Shown piece after piece: positions 15,009 through 22,624 of a DNA stretch of 33,507 nucleotides. The notes under the pieces are model-generated. The model had not been told where the DNA came from and did no database searches. It saw nothing but the letters and a program-made list of their open reading frames with translations. A program made the translations under genes and the position numbers. The stretch's first letter is position 1. Each line of letters begins with the position of its first letter. Source of the stretch: DASXYU01 sp036502295 (GTDB taxonomy: Bacteria > Actinomycetota > Actinomycetes > Mycobacteriales > Jatrophihabitantaceae); the NCBI GenBank assembly GCA_036502295.1, contig DASXYU010000008.1, forward strand, positions 1 to 33,507, read 5' to 3'.

Positions 15009-15803
15009 GTGACCGCGGGCAGAGCCGATACAGACAGCCTCCAGAGCGATTTCAACGCCCGGGAGGGTGCCGCGGTCGTCCTCGGAGCGAGCGGCGGCCT
15101 CGGCGGCGCGGTCGCCGAGCTTCTGTTGGCGCGGGGCAGCCGCGTGGCGCTCACTTACCGCAACGGCGCGGAGAAGGTCGAGGCGCTCGCAGCGCGCTAC
15201 CCCGGCCGGAGTCGCGCCTATCGAGTCGAGCTGGCCGACCCCGATGCCTGCACGGCGCTGGCCGAACAGGTACTCGCCGACTCCGGCGCGGTGCACACCG
15301 TCGTCTACGCGGCGGGGCCGCACGTGCCGATGACACACATCAGCACGGTCCCGGCCGCCCAGTTCCGTGCCCAGATCGAGCAGGACGCCGTGGCCTTCCT
15401 CAACGCGGTGCTGCCGCTGCTGCCGGCGCTGCGTTCCACCTCGGGCGCACTCGTCGCCATCACGACGGCGGCGACGAGCCGATTCCCCGTGCGAGACGGG
15501 CTCTCCTCGATCCCGAAGGCCGCTGTGGAGGCCGCCGTGCGCGGCCTCGCCGCCGAAGAGGGACGCTTCGGGATACGGGCCAACTGCGTCGGCCCCGGCA
15601 TGCTCACCGACGGCATGGCCGAGCGTCTCATCTCCTCCGGCGACCTGGACGAGCGCGCGCTGGCCGTAGCGCGCGACCACATCCCCCTCCGGCGCTTCGG
15701 TGTCGCGGCCGACATTGCCGAAGCGGTCTGCTTCCTCGCCTCCGACCGCGCGGGATTCATCACCGGACAGAAGTTGGACGTCGACGGTGGCTATGGTGTC
15801 TGA
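15009..15803 (+). CDS. SDR-fold protein lacking the catalytic tyrosine
   Basis: This is a 264-aa short-chain dehydrogenase/reductase fold protein. The N-terminal cofactor motif is GASGGLGGAV (about 26-35), and the C-terminal FLASDRAGFITGQKLDVDGGYGV is classical. The active site is not: the YxxxK motif reads SSIPK (Lys at about 170 with Ser four residues before), and the upstream catalytic Ser region reads ITTAATSRF. It may be a non-catalytic partner or use altered chemistry. It starts at a GTG 7 nt after a -10 element overlapping a KstR2 box, so it should be translated from a leaderless, HIP-CoA-inducible mRNA. It overlaps the next SDR gene by 11 nt. Confidence 0.82.
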   Translation: MTAGRADTDSLQSDFNAREGAAVVLGASGGLGGAVAELLLARGSRVALTYRNGAEKVEALAARYPGRSRAYRVELADPDACTALAEQVLADSGAVHTVVYAAGPHVPMTHISTVPAAQFRAQIEQDAVAFLNAVLPLLPALRSTSGALVAITTAATSRFPVRDGLSSIPKAAVEAAVRGLAAEEGRFGIRANCVGPGMLTDGMAERLISSGDLDERALAVARDHIPLRRFGVAADIAEAVCFLASDRAGFITGQKLDVDGGYGV

Positions 15804-16545
15804 GCGCCCACTCTCCTTCGGCTTCACACCGGGCGACGTCGTCGTGGTGACCGGCGCTGCGAGTGGCATCGGCCGGGCGACTGCGACCAACGCGGCCGCG
15901 CTCGGATTGCACGTCGCCGCCTGGGACATCGACGCTGACGGGGCGGCGCGCACCGTCGAGGAGATCACCGCCGCGGGCGGTACCGCGGTAGCGTGCACCG
16001 CCGACGTCAGCGACGGCACCCAGATCGCAGCCGCTTTCGAAGCATCGCTCGCCTGTGGCGGCGAGGCGCGCTACCTGGTCAACAACGCCGGTCCTGCCAG
16101 CGCCTCCCCCATCGAGTTCGAAGCGGCGCTGAAGGCCTCCGTCGGCGGCGTGCGGAAGATGACCGAGGCGTGGCTGTCCCGCTCGCTGCCTGCCGATCCG
16201 GCGCTGGTGAATATCGCCTCGGTCGCCGGCAATCTCATCGGAACCGCACCGGACTGGTACCCCGCTGCCAAGGCCGCGATCATGGGCTACACGCGCCACC
16301 TCACGGCCTATAGATCCGCCGAGGTGCGGGCCAACGCCGTGGCACCGGGTATGACCGATACGCCTCGACTGGCCGGTTTCACGGCGAGCGACGTCGGCAA
16401 GCGCGTGCTGGAGCGGATCCCGCTGCACCGGCTGGCCACACCCGCGGAGATCTCCTGGGCGAGCCTGTTCCTGCTCTGCCCCCTGGCGTCCTACATCAAC
16501 GGCGTGCTGCTCGTAGTGGACGGCGGATGGACCGTGACGCAATGA
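15793..16545 (+). CDS. Short-chain dehydrogenase/reductase
   Basis: This is a 250-aa classical SDR. The cofactor motif is TGAASGIG near residue 22, followed by LVNNAGPAS. The active site has Ser in NIASVAG and YPAAK (Tyr/Lys), and the C-terminus VVDGGWTVTQ is normal. It should oxidise a hydroxyl or reduce a ketone with NAD(P)(H). The ATG at 15793-15795 lies inside the end of the preceding SDR gene (11-nt overlap), and a GTG follows it directly as an alternative. Because its neighbour lacks the catalytic Tyr, this intact SDR could supply the catalysis in a mixed complex, which is inference. It belongs to the KstR2-controlled unit starting at 15009. Confidence 0.87.
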   Translation: MVSERPLSFGFTPGDVVVVTGAASGIGRATATNAAALGLHVAAWDIDADGAARTVEEITAAGGTAVACTADVSDGTQIAAAFEASLACGGEARYLVNNAGPASASPIEFEAALKASVGGVRKMTEAWLSRSLPADPALVNIASVAGNLIGTAPDWYPAAKAAIMGYTRHLTAYRSAEVRANAVAPGMTDTPRLAGFTASDVGKRVLERIPLHRLATPAEISWASLFLLCPLASYINGVLLVVDGGWTVTQ

Positions 16546-16586
16546 CACGCCCCGAACGGTGTGGCGCGGTTCCTGGGAAGCAAGGA

Positions 16587-16605
16587 AGCAAGCGTTAGAT
16601 ACAGT
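16587..16605 (+). promoter_or_regulatory. Degenerate KstR2 box overlapping the kstR2 -10
   Basis: AGCAAGCGTTAGAT (16587-16600) matches eight of the ten fixed positions of AnCAAGnnCTTGnT: the left arm is intact and the right arm is altered. Its last T (16600) is the first T of TACAGT (16600-16605), the same operator/-10 overlap as in the perfect boxes. It lies in the 122-bp gap before kstR2, and the leader carries GAGAAGG before the ATG. A weaker autoregulatory site is the likely meaning. Confidence 0.55.
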
Positions 16606-16667
16606 TACCGGGCTGTCGCGCGGCACGGAGCCCGCCGACATCCTCACAGAGAAGGGCTGGGCTCACC

Positions 16668-17378
16668 ATGGCCGAGGTTCAGGATCGTCGCGAGCTGATC
16701 CTCAGTGCCGCTGCTGAGATGTTCGCACGACGAGGTCTGCGGGCGACGACGGTTCGCAGTATCGCCGACGCGGTCGGCGTGTTGTCGGGCAGCCTCTATC
16801 ACCACTTCCCGTCCAAGGACGCGATCATCGACGAGGTCCTCACCGGCTACCTCGACACGATCCGGTCACGCTACGAAGTGGTCGTGGCCAGCGGCAAGAA
16901 GCCGGCCGAGATGCTGCACGACCTGGTGGTCACCTCGCTGGAGATCGTCGAAGAGCAGCCCTACGCGACCGCCATCTACCAAAACGAATCGCAGTACCTG
17001 CTCGAGCACCCCACGTTTCGCGAGATCCACGAGGCAGCCACGGAGGTGCAGCGCACCTGGCTCAGAGTGATCGAGGCGGGCGTCCTGGACGGCAGCTTCC
17101 GCAACGACATCCCGCCGCGAATCTTCCACCGGCTCATCCGTGATGCCGTCTGGCTCTCCATCCGCTGGTACCGGCCGGGCGGCCCGCACACCACGCTTCA
17201 GCTCGCGGAGTACATCACCGCGCTCTTCCTCGAGGGCTACGCCTCGCCCGTGGGTGCCCGAAAGGGCTCGTCGAAGCCGCCGGCCAAGAAGGCCCCGATC
17301 AAGAAGGTCGAGGCGAAGAAGGCCGCGATCAAGAAGGCGCCCGCCAAGGCAGCCAACGGCCGGGCGAGATCGGCCTGA
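16668..17378 (+). CDS. kstR2: TetR-family repressor KstR2 with a lysine-rich tail
   Basis: This is a TetR-type repressor of the late cholesterol (C/D ring) genes; in mycobacteria KstR2 is released by HIP-CoA. The helix-turn-helix region GLRATTVRSIADAVGVLSGS and the following LYHHFPSKDAIIDEVL, as well as RDAVWLSIRWYRPGGP in the ligand domain, match KstR2 as I remember it. Perfect KstR2 boxes occur nearby. Length is 236 aa against about 200 in M. tuberculosis. The excess is a basic Ala/Lys/Pro tail (about 197-236) with KK pairs every five residues, like histone H1 or HU tails. A Shine-Dalgarno sequence (GAGAAGG) precedes the ATG. The gene is followed after 7 nt by a kinase-like gene. Confidence 0.9.
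   Translation: MAEVQDRRELILSAAAEMFARRGLRATTVRSIADAVGVLSGSLYHHFPSKDAIIDEVLTGYLDTIRSRYEVVVASGKKPAEMLHDLVVTSLEIVEEQPYATAIYQNESQYLLEHPTFREIHEAATEVQRTWLRVIEAGVLDGSFRNDIPPRIFHRLIRDAVWLSIRWYRPGGPHTTLQLAEYITALFLEGYASPVGARKGSSKPPAKKAPIKKVEAKKAAIKKAPAKAANGRARSA
17283..17357 (+). repeat. 15-bp-period coding repeat (xKKxx pentads) in kstR2
   Basis: Five units of 15 bp encode AKKAP, IKKVE, AKKAA, IKKAP and AKAAN. The Lys-Lys pairs recur exactly every five codons (residues 207/208, 212/213, 217/218, 222/223), and the fifth unit is decayed. This forms the basic tail of the repressor. The period and the shared AAGAAGG core suggest expansion by slippage or unequal crossover. Confidence 0.85.
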
Positions 17379-17385
17379 GCCAGGC

Positions 17386-18414
17386 ATGTCCGAGCAGGCG
17401 CCGGCAGCCTTGACCGACTGGTTCGTCAACCACGTTCGCGCCGAGTCGGGCCGCAGCCCCCGCCCACCGCTCGCACTGGCCCTTCTCGCGGGCGGGCACT
17501 CCAACCTCACCTACCGGGTGACCGACGCCGACGACGTCTCCTGGGTGCTGCGTCGTCCACCCGAGGGAACGCTGCTCGCCACCGCCCACGACGTGCTGCG
17601 CGAGGCGCGGGTGCTCACCGCGCTGAGCCCGACGCCCGTGCCGACGCCTGCCGTCCACGCCGTCTGCGAGGGCCACGACGTGCTCGACGCAGACTTCTTC
17701 GTCATGGAATGGGTGGACGGCATCCCCTGTACGACCGCCGCCGCTGCCGCCGGCCTCAGCCCCGCCCAGCGGCGCACCGCCGGAGAGTCGCTGGCGGACA
17801 CCCTCGCGACGCTGCACCGCGTGGACGTGGATGCGGTTGGCCTGGGCGCGCTCGGCAGGCGAGAGGGATACGTGCAGCGGCAGCTGCGCCGCTGGCAGAC
17901 CCAGTGGAACACCCAGCGGGTTGACGCACTGACCGAGATCGACGAGGCGTTCGAGCTGCTCAGCGCACAGATCCCGGAGCAACGGCAGACGAGCCTGGTG
18001 CACGGCGACTATCGCCTGGACAACTGCATCCTCGCGACGGACGGTACCGTGCGGGCGGTCGTGGACTGGGAGATCTGCGCACTCGGCGACCCGCTGGTGG
18101 ACCTCGGTGTACTGCTCGCCTACTGGACGGAACCGGGTGACGACGCACAGGCGCTGGAGGATCCACCGACATCCGTGACTGGATTCGGCACCCGGGACGA
18201 GGTCCGCATCCGTTACTTGCAGGCGGCCGGTCTCGGCCCCGAGACCGACGTCCGCTTCTACGTCGCCTTCGCGTGGTGGAAGCTCGCCTGCATCGTCGGC
18301 GGTGTCGCCGCGCGGGCGGCAGCGCACGGCGGAACAGGCCGCGATGCCGCCAGCTATGTGAACCAGTTGCGGCGCATAGCGGCGCAGGCGGGCACGCTCG
18401 CACGCGCGTTGTGA
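17386..18414 (+). CDS. APH-fold kinase of the ACAD10/11 kinase-domain type
   Basis: This is a 342-aa aminoglycoside-phosphotransferase-fold protein. The nucleotide-binding N-lobe contains LAGGHSNLTYRV and WVLRRPP. The catalytic loop is HGDYRLDN (206-213) and the metal-binding Asp is in VDWE (227-229), so the kinase residues are intact. This branch resembles the kinase domain of mammalian ACAD10/ACAD11, which phosphorylates 4-hydroxyacyl-CoAs, rather than antibiotic-resistance enzymes. The ATG at 17386-17388 is 7 nt after the kstR2 stop, so the two are co-transcribed. A role on a hydroxyacyl-CoA intermediate of ring degradation is my inference. It ends an operon facing the thiolase gene. Confidence 0.82.
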   Translation: MSEQAPAALTDWFVNHVRAESGRSPRPPLALALLAGGHSNLTYRVTDADDVSWVLRRPPEGTLLATAHDVLREARVLTALSPTPVPTPAVHAVCEGHDVLDADFFVMEWVDGIPCTTAAAAAGLSPAQRRTAGESLADTLATLHRVDVDAVGLGALGRREGYVQRQLRRWQTQWNTQRVDALTEIDEAFELLSAQIPEQRQTSLVHGDYRLDNCILATDGTVRAVVDWEICALGDPLVDLGVLLAYWTEPGDDAQALEDPPTSVTGFGTRDEVRIRYLQAAGLGPETDVRFYVAFAWWKLACIVGGVAARAAAHGGTGRDAASYVNQLRRIAAQAGTLARAL

Positions 18415-18450
18415 ACGTCAGCTGTCCTGCTCGCGGTACTGGCGTAACGG

Positions 18451-18467
18451 GACGGCACGACGCCGTC
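18451..18467. terminator. Small hairpin between convergent genes
   Basis: GACGGC (18451-18456) and GCCGTC (18462-18467) form a 6-bp stem with a 5-nt loop in the 92-bp gap between the convergent kinase and thiolase genes. No T run follows on either strand, so it is only a weak terminator candidate, suggested by position. Confidence 0.25.
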
Positions 18468-18506
18468 GTATAGCAGCCGCCCGTCCTCAGCGCCTCGCCG
18501 GAGCGG

Positions 18507-19709
18507 TCACGAGAGCCGCTCGATCACCATCGCCATGCCCTGCCCGCCTGCCACGCACATCGTCTCCAGGCCGATCGTCTTGTCGCCGTCCTGCAGGGCA
18601 TGGATGAGGGTCGTAGTGATGCGGGCGCCGGTCATGCCGAACGGGTGGCCGACCGCGATCGCTCCGCCGTTGACGTTCACGATCGACTCGTCCACGCCGA
18701 TCTCCCGCACGCTCGGGATCACCTGTGCCGCGAACGCCTCGTTGATCTCGAAGAGATCGATGTCGCCGATGGACATCTGGGCGTGGGACAGCGCGCGCTT
18801 GACCGCTTCGATAGGACCGACACCCATGATCTCCGGGGAGACCGCCGAAACTCCGGTGCTGACGACCCGGGCGAGCGGCGTGATGCCCAGTTCCTTGGCG
18901 CGGGTGTCGGACATGATCACCAGCGCCGCCGCGCCGTCGTTGAGCGGACAGGCATTGCCCGCCGTGACACTGCCGTCCTCGCGGAAGACCGGCTTGAGAG
19001 CCGCCAGACCCTCGGCGGTCGTGTTCGGCCGCGGACAGTCATCGGCGTCCACCACCGTGCCGTCGGGGAGGGTGAGGGGCGTGATGTCGGCTGCCCAGAA
19101 CCCGTTCGCGATCGCCTTTGCGGCGAGCTGCTGACTGCGCAACGCGAACTCGTCCTGCTCCGCGCGGGTGATGCCGTAGTACGAGGCGACGTTCTCGGCC
19201 GTCTCGCCCATGGAGATGTAGACGTTGGGCAGCTCACCGGTCGTGCGCGGGTCGCTCCACGCTGCACACGCCTGCCGCTGCTCGGCGGCGGAGAAGAGTC
19301 CGTTGTGCGTCTCGGGCGGACCGTCGGCCTTGCCGTTGGCGTAACGCGACACCGATTCGACACCGACCGACAGGAAGGCATGACCCTCGCCGGCGCGGAT
19401 GGCGTGCATGGCCATCCGGGTGGTCTGCAGGGACGAGGAGCAGTACCGCTGCACCGTGACGCCGGGAACCGAATCGAGCCCGAGCAGCACCGCGAGCACA
19501 CGTGCCAGGCCGTTGCCCTGCTCGCCGCCGGGCTGACCGACTCCGAGTATCAGGTCGTCAATCTCCGAGGGGTCGAGCTGCGGCACCTGCTTCAGCGCTG
19601 CCTCGGTGATCTGCCTGGCCATGTCGTCGCCGCGCATGCCGATCAGCGACCCCTTCCCGGCGCGTCCGATCGGGGACCTGCTCGTCGCGACGATCACTGC
19701 TTCTGGCAC
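18507..19709 (-). CDS. Acetyl-CoA acyltransferase (thiolase)
   Basis: This is a 400-aa thiolase with all catalytic residues: nucleophile Cys in VQRYCSSSLQ (about 90), His in GHPFGMTGAR (about 355) and second Cys in MCVAGGQG (about 385). It cleaves a 3-ketoacyl-CoA with CoA, or condenses in reverse. It begins at a GTG (19707-19709) with AGGAGG 7 nt upstream. It follows the FadD3-like gene by 52 nt on the same strand. It differs clearly from the FadA6-type thiolase at 21468 (active-site loop RYCSSSLQ against RQCGSSQQ), so the two probably act on different chain lengths or ring fragments. It is a typical degradative thiolase; no mycobacterial name is assigned. Confidence 0.9.
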   Translation of the reverse strand: MPEAVIVATSRSPIGRAGKGSLIGMRGDDMARQITEAALKQVPQLDPSEIDDLILGVGQPGGEQGNGLARVLAVLLGLDSVPGVTVQRYCSSSLQTTRMAMHAIRAGEGHAFLSVGVESVSRYANGKADGPPETHNGLFSAAEQRQACAAWSDPRTTGELPNVYISMGETAENVASYYGITRAEQDEFALRSQQLAAKAIANGFWAADITPLTLPDGTVVDADDCPRPNTTAEGLAALKPVFREDGSVTAGNACPLNDGAAALVIMSDTRAKELGITPLARVVSTGVSAVSPEIMGVGPIEAVKRALSHAQMSIGDIDLFEINEAFAAQVIPSVREIGVDESIVNVNGGAIAVGHPFGMTGARITTTLIHALQDGDKTIGLETMCVAGGQGMAMVIERLS

Positions 19710-19727
19710 GGGGCCACCTCCTTGTGG

Positions 19728-19750
19728 GGACCTGCGGTCCTATCGGGACC
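19728..19750 (-). other. Two mutually exclusive hairpins between fadD3 and the thiolase gene
   Basis: GGACC-tgc-GGTCC (19728-19740) and GGTCC-tatcg-GGACC (19736-19750) share the middle GGTCC, so only one can form at a time. They lie in the 52-nt spacer just before the thiolase ribosome-binding site. They could process the mRNA or tune downstream expression, or be chance in GC-rich DNA. Confidence 0.25.
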
Positions 19751-19761
19751 TGGGACGTTCG

Positions 19762-21396
19762 TCATGCGGGATCCGCCTCGCCGGCGGCCTGCTGCCGCAA
19801 CACGTACTTGAGGACCTTGCCGGAGGCGTTGCGTGGCAGCTCGGAGACGACAAGGACTTCGCGTGGCACTTTGAAGTTCGCCAGCCGCTCCCGGCAGTAC
19901 TCGATGATTTCCGCCGCGACGAGCTCGACGCCCGGGCGCGGGATCACGTAGGCGCGACACACCTCGCCGAGACGCTCGTCCGGGATGCCGACGGCTGCCG
20001 CTTCGGAGACCTTCGGATGCCGCATGATCATCTGCTCGATCTCGGCGGGATAGGCGTTGAAGCCGCCGACGACGAACATGTCCTTGACGCGGTCCGTGAT
20101 GCGCAGGTTGCCCTGCTCGTCCATGAAGCCGACGTCGCCGGTGTGCAGCCAGCCCTCCGGGTCGATGGCAGCCTTCGTGGCGACCGGGTCTTCGAAGTAG
20201 CCCTGCATCACGTTGTAGCCGCGGACGATCACCTCGCCGCTCTCGCCCTGCGGAAGGCGGGTGCCGTCCAGGTCCACGACAGCCACCTCGGAGCCGGGGA
20301 TGGCCTTGCCGACGGTGCGCGAGATGGTCTCGGCGTCGGCGTGCGGGTCACCGACGGTGGCCGTGCCGCACGTCTCGGTCATGCCGTAGGCGATGACTAC
20401 CTCAGGGAAGAGTTCGGCTCGCATCCGCTCGACCAGCGCTACCGGGACCACCGCGGCGCCGGTGACCGCCAGACGCAGCGAACTGGTGTCAGCATCGCCC
20501 CGACCGGGGTCGTCGAGCAGGCCTGCATAGAGGGTCGGCGGCCCGGGGACGACCGTGATGCGCTCATCGCGGATCAGCTGCAACGAGCGCTTTGCGTCGA
20601 ACACCTGCTGCGGGACGAGCGTCGCGCCGCGGATCAGGCAGGCGAGCAGGCCCGCCTTGAAACCGAAGGTGTGGAACAGCGGGTTGACGAGCAGGTAGCG
20701 GTCGCCGTGGCGAAGTCCGACGCCCTCCGTCCACGCCTCGTAAACGCGAATGTTCTGCCTGTGCGAGGTCATCGCCCCCTTGGGGCGGCCCGTGGTGCCC
20801 GAGGTGAAGAACATGTCGGAGGTGTCCTGCTCGGCCACCGCCGCCGCGCGGATGCGAATCTCGGCATCGGTCACGCCGGCCGCACGCGCCAAGAATGTCT
20901 CGAGGTCGGGCAGGTCGTTCCCGGTACGCCCGAGCGTGACGATCTCCTCCAGGCCGGGCAGACCCGGGACGGGACCGGTGCCGGTGCCGTCCTCACTCGG
21001 TTCTTCCGCCGATGCCTGCCGGAGCATCGCCACGTAGTCGTTGCCGAGAAAGCCGTCATCGGTGAACAGCAGTCGCGCACGGCTCTTGGCGAGGATCCAG
21101 TTCGCCTCGTCGCCCTTGTAGCGGGTATTGATCGGGACGAGCACGGCGCCGGCCGACATCGCTCCGAGCGCCACCTGGACGAAGCGCCATCCGTTGGGCG
21201 CCCAGATCGAGACGCGGTCGCCATGCTGCACGCCGGAGGCGATGACGGCAGCGGCACAGCGACGTACCTCGGCCGCGAGTTCGCTGAAGGTCCAGCGCAC
21301 GTCGCCGTCGACGATTGCCTCGAGGTCCGGGAATCGTTCCACGGCTCTGGCCAGCAGTGCGGGGACGGTACGCAGGGGTTCCGTGGGTGCAGCCAT
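19762..21396 (-). CDS. fadD3: Acyl-CoA synthetase, FadD3-like (HIP-CoA ligase)
   Basis: This is a 544-aa adenylate-forming CoA ligase. The P-loop TSGTTGRPKG is at 198-207, the acceptor-site motifs YGMTETCG and GWLHTGD follow, and the C-terminal catalytic Lys lies in NASGKVLK (about 527). The N-terminus (RTVPALLARAVERFPDLEA, then IVDGDVRWTF) and the internal FFTSGTTGR and NPLFHTFGFKAGLLACL closely resemble FadD3, which activates 3aH-4(3'-propanoate)-7a-methylhexahydro-1,5-indanedione (HIP). HIP-CoA is the KstR2 inducer, so this step feeds the switch. It is divergent from fadA6 across a perfect KstR2 box, with a TAGACT -10 at 21428-21433. A GGAGG lies 13 nt before the ATG, which is rather far. 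A paralogous steroid ligase is possible. Confidence 0.8.
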   Translation of the reverse strand: MAAPTEPLRTVPALLARAVERFPDLEAIVDGDVRWTFSELAAEVRRCAAAVIASGVQHGDRVSIWAPNGWRFVQVALGAMSAGAVLVPINTRYKGDEANWILAKSRARLLFTDDGFLGNDYVAMLRQASAEEPSEDGTGTGPVPGLPGLEEIVTLGRTGNDLPDLETFLARAAGVTDAEIRIRAAAVAEQDTSDMFFTSGTTGRPKGAMTSHRQNIRVYEAWTEGVGLRHGDRYLLVNPLFHTFGFKAGLLACLIRGATLVPQQVFDAKRSLQLIRDERITVVPGPPTLYAGLLDDPGRGDADTSSLRLAVTGAAVVPVALVERMRAELFPEVVIAYGMTETCGTATVGDPHADAETISRTVGKAIPGSEVAVVDLDGTRLPQGESGEVIVRGYNVMQGYFEDPVATKAAIDPEGWLHTGDVGFMDEQGNLRITDRVKDMFVVGGFNAYPAEIEQMIMRHPKVSEAAAVGIPDERLGEVCRAYVIPRPGVELVAAEIIEYCRERLANFKVPREVLVVSELPRNASGKVLKYVLRQQAAGEADPA

Positions 21397-21427
21397 GAGT
21401 CGTTGTCTACCTCCGTCGGTCAGCGCC

Positions 21428-21460
21428 AGTCTAGCCGCGTGACCAAGCGCTTGGTAGGGT
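21428..21460. promoter_or_regulatory. KstR2 box between fadD3 and fadA6
   Basis: ACCAAGCGCTTGGT (21442-21455) is a perfect 14-bp palindrome matching AnCAAGnnCTTGnT. Plus strand: its final T starts TAGGGT (21455-21460), and the fadA6 ATG follows after 7 nt, so that mRNA is probably leaderless. Minus strand: TAGACT (21428-21433) is the likely fadD3 -10. The box plus -10 is almost identical in sequence to the one before 15009 (CAAGCGCTTGGTAGGGT in both). Confidence 0.85.
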
Positions 21461-21467
21461 CGGATTC

Positions 21468-22619
21468 ATGCCCGAAGCCTTCATCGTGGACGCCGTCCGG
21501 ACGCCCGTGGGAAAGCGTGGCGGATCGCTGGCTGCCGTCCACTCCGCCGACCTCGGCGCCGCGGCCATCTCGGCACTCGTCACTCGCTCGGGAATCGATC
21601 CGGGCGCCGTCGAGGACGTGATCTTCGGCTGCGTCGACACGGTCGGGCCGCAGTCGGGAGACATCGCACGCACCTGCTGGCTGGTGGCGGGGCTGCCCGA
21701 CCACGTTCCCGGAACGACGGTGGACCGTCAGTGCGGGTCGTCACAACAGGCCGTCCACTTCGCCGCGCAGGCGGTGATGAGCGGCACCGCGGACGTGATC
21801 GTGGCAGGCGGCGTGCAGAACATGAGCGCCGTGCCGATCTCCTACTCCATGACCGCCGGCCAGGCGCTCGGCTTCAGCGATCCGTTCCGCGGCTCGGTCG
21901 GCTGGAAGGCGCGCTACGGCGATCAAGAGGTGAGCCAGTTCCGCTCCGCCGAGATGATTGCCGAGAAGTGGGACCTCAGCCGCGACGCCATGGAACAGTT
22001 CGCGGTTACCTCGCATGAGCGGGCGCTGCGCGCTCAGGCCGAAGGACGGTTCGACCGTGAGATCGTGCCCGCGTTCGGGCTCTCCGTCGACGAGCCGCCC
22101 CGCAAGCCCGACTGGGACAAGATCCGCTCGCTGCCGACCCTGGTCGAGGGCGGCCGGTTGACGGCCGCCGTGTCGAGTTCGATCGCTGACGCCGCCGCAG
22201 CGCTGCTGATCGTCAACGAACAAGGACTGCGCGAGCACGGCCTCACACCGCGAGCGCGCATCCACCACCTCTCCGTCCGTGGCGCTGATCCGGTGTGGAT
22301 GCTCACCGCGCCCATCCCCGCCACCGAGCACGCGCTGAAGAAGACCGGCATGAGCCTGGAGGACATCGACCTGGTCGAGATCAACGAAGCCTTCGCCTCG
22401 GTGGTGCTCGCCTGGGCGGCCGAGTCCGGAGCAGACCTCGAGAAAGTGAACGTCAACGGCGGCGCCATCGCGCTAGGACACCCGCTCGGCGCCACCGGGG
22501 CGCGGTTGATGACCACGATGCTGCACGAGCTGGAGCGCAGCGGCGGCCGATACGGGCTGCAGGTGATGTGCGAAGGTGGCGGTCAGGCCAACGTCACCAT
22601 CATCGAGCGGCTCGGGTGA
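21468..22619 (+). CDS. fadA6: Steroid-degradation thiolase FadA6
   Basis: This is a 383-aa thiolase. The nucleophile Cys is in VDRQCGSSQQ (about 89), the His in ALGHPLGATGAR (about 338) and the second Cys in MCEGGGQANV (about 368). The stretches AVMSGTADVIVAGGVQNMS and GDQEVSQFRSAEMIAEKWDLS match mycobacterial FadA6, part of the KstR2 regulon, as I remember it. FadA6 cleaves a 3-keto CoA intermediate after ring opening. The ATG lies 7 nt beyond a -10 element that overlaps a perfect KstR2 box, with no ribosome-binding site, so leaderless initiation is expected. The stop overlaps or abuts the next SDR (GTGA). Confidence 0.9.
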   Translation: MPEAFIVDAVRTPVGKRGGSLAAVHSADLGAAAISALVTRSGIDPGAVEDVIFGCVDTVGPQSGDIARTCWLVAGLPDHVPGTTVDRQCGSSQQAVHFAAQAVMSGTADVIVAGGVQNMSAVPISYSMTAGQALGFSDPFRGSVGWKARYGDQEVSQFRSAEMIAEKWDLSRDAMEQFAVTSHERALRAQAEGRFDREIVPAFGLSVDEPPRKPDWDKIRSLPTLVEGGRLTAAVSSSIADAAAALLIVNEQGLREHGLTPRARIHHLSVRGADPVWMLTAPIPATEHALKKTGMSLEDIDLVEINEAFASVVLAWAAESGADLEKVNVNGGAIALGHPLGATGARLMTTMLHELERSGGRYGLQVMCEGGGQANVTIIERLG

Positions 22620-22624
22620 GCGGT

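Noticed and set aside
19606..21621. A 671-codon open frame on the plus strand
   Set aside because: It is antisense to the FadD3-like gene and crosses the KstR2 box and the fadA6 start; its composition (very rich in Arg, Asp, Gly, Ala) is that of a shadow frame.
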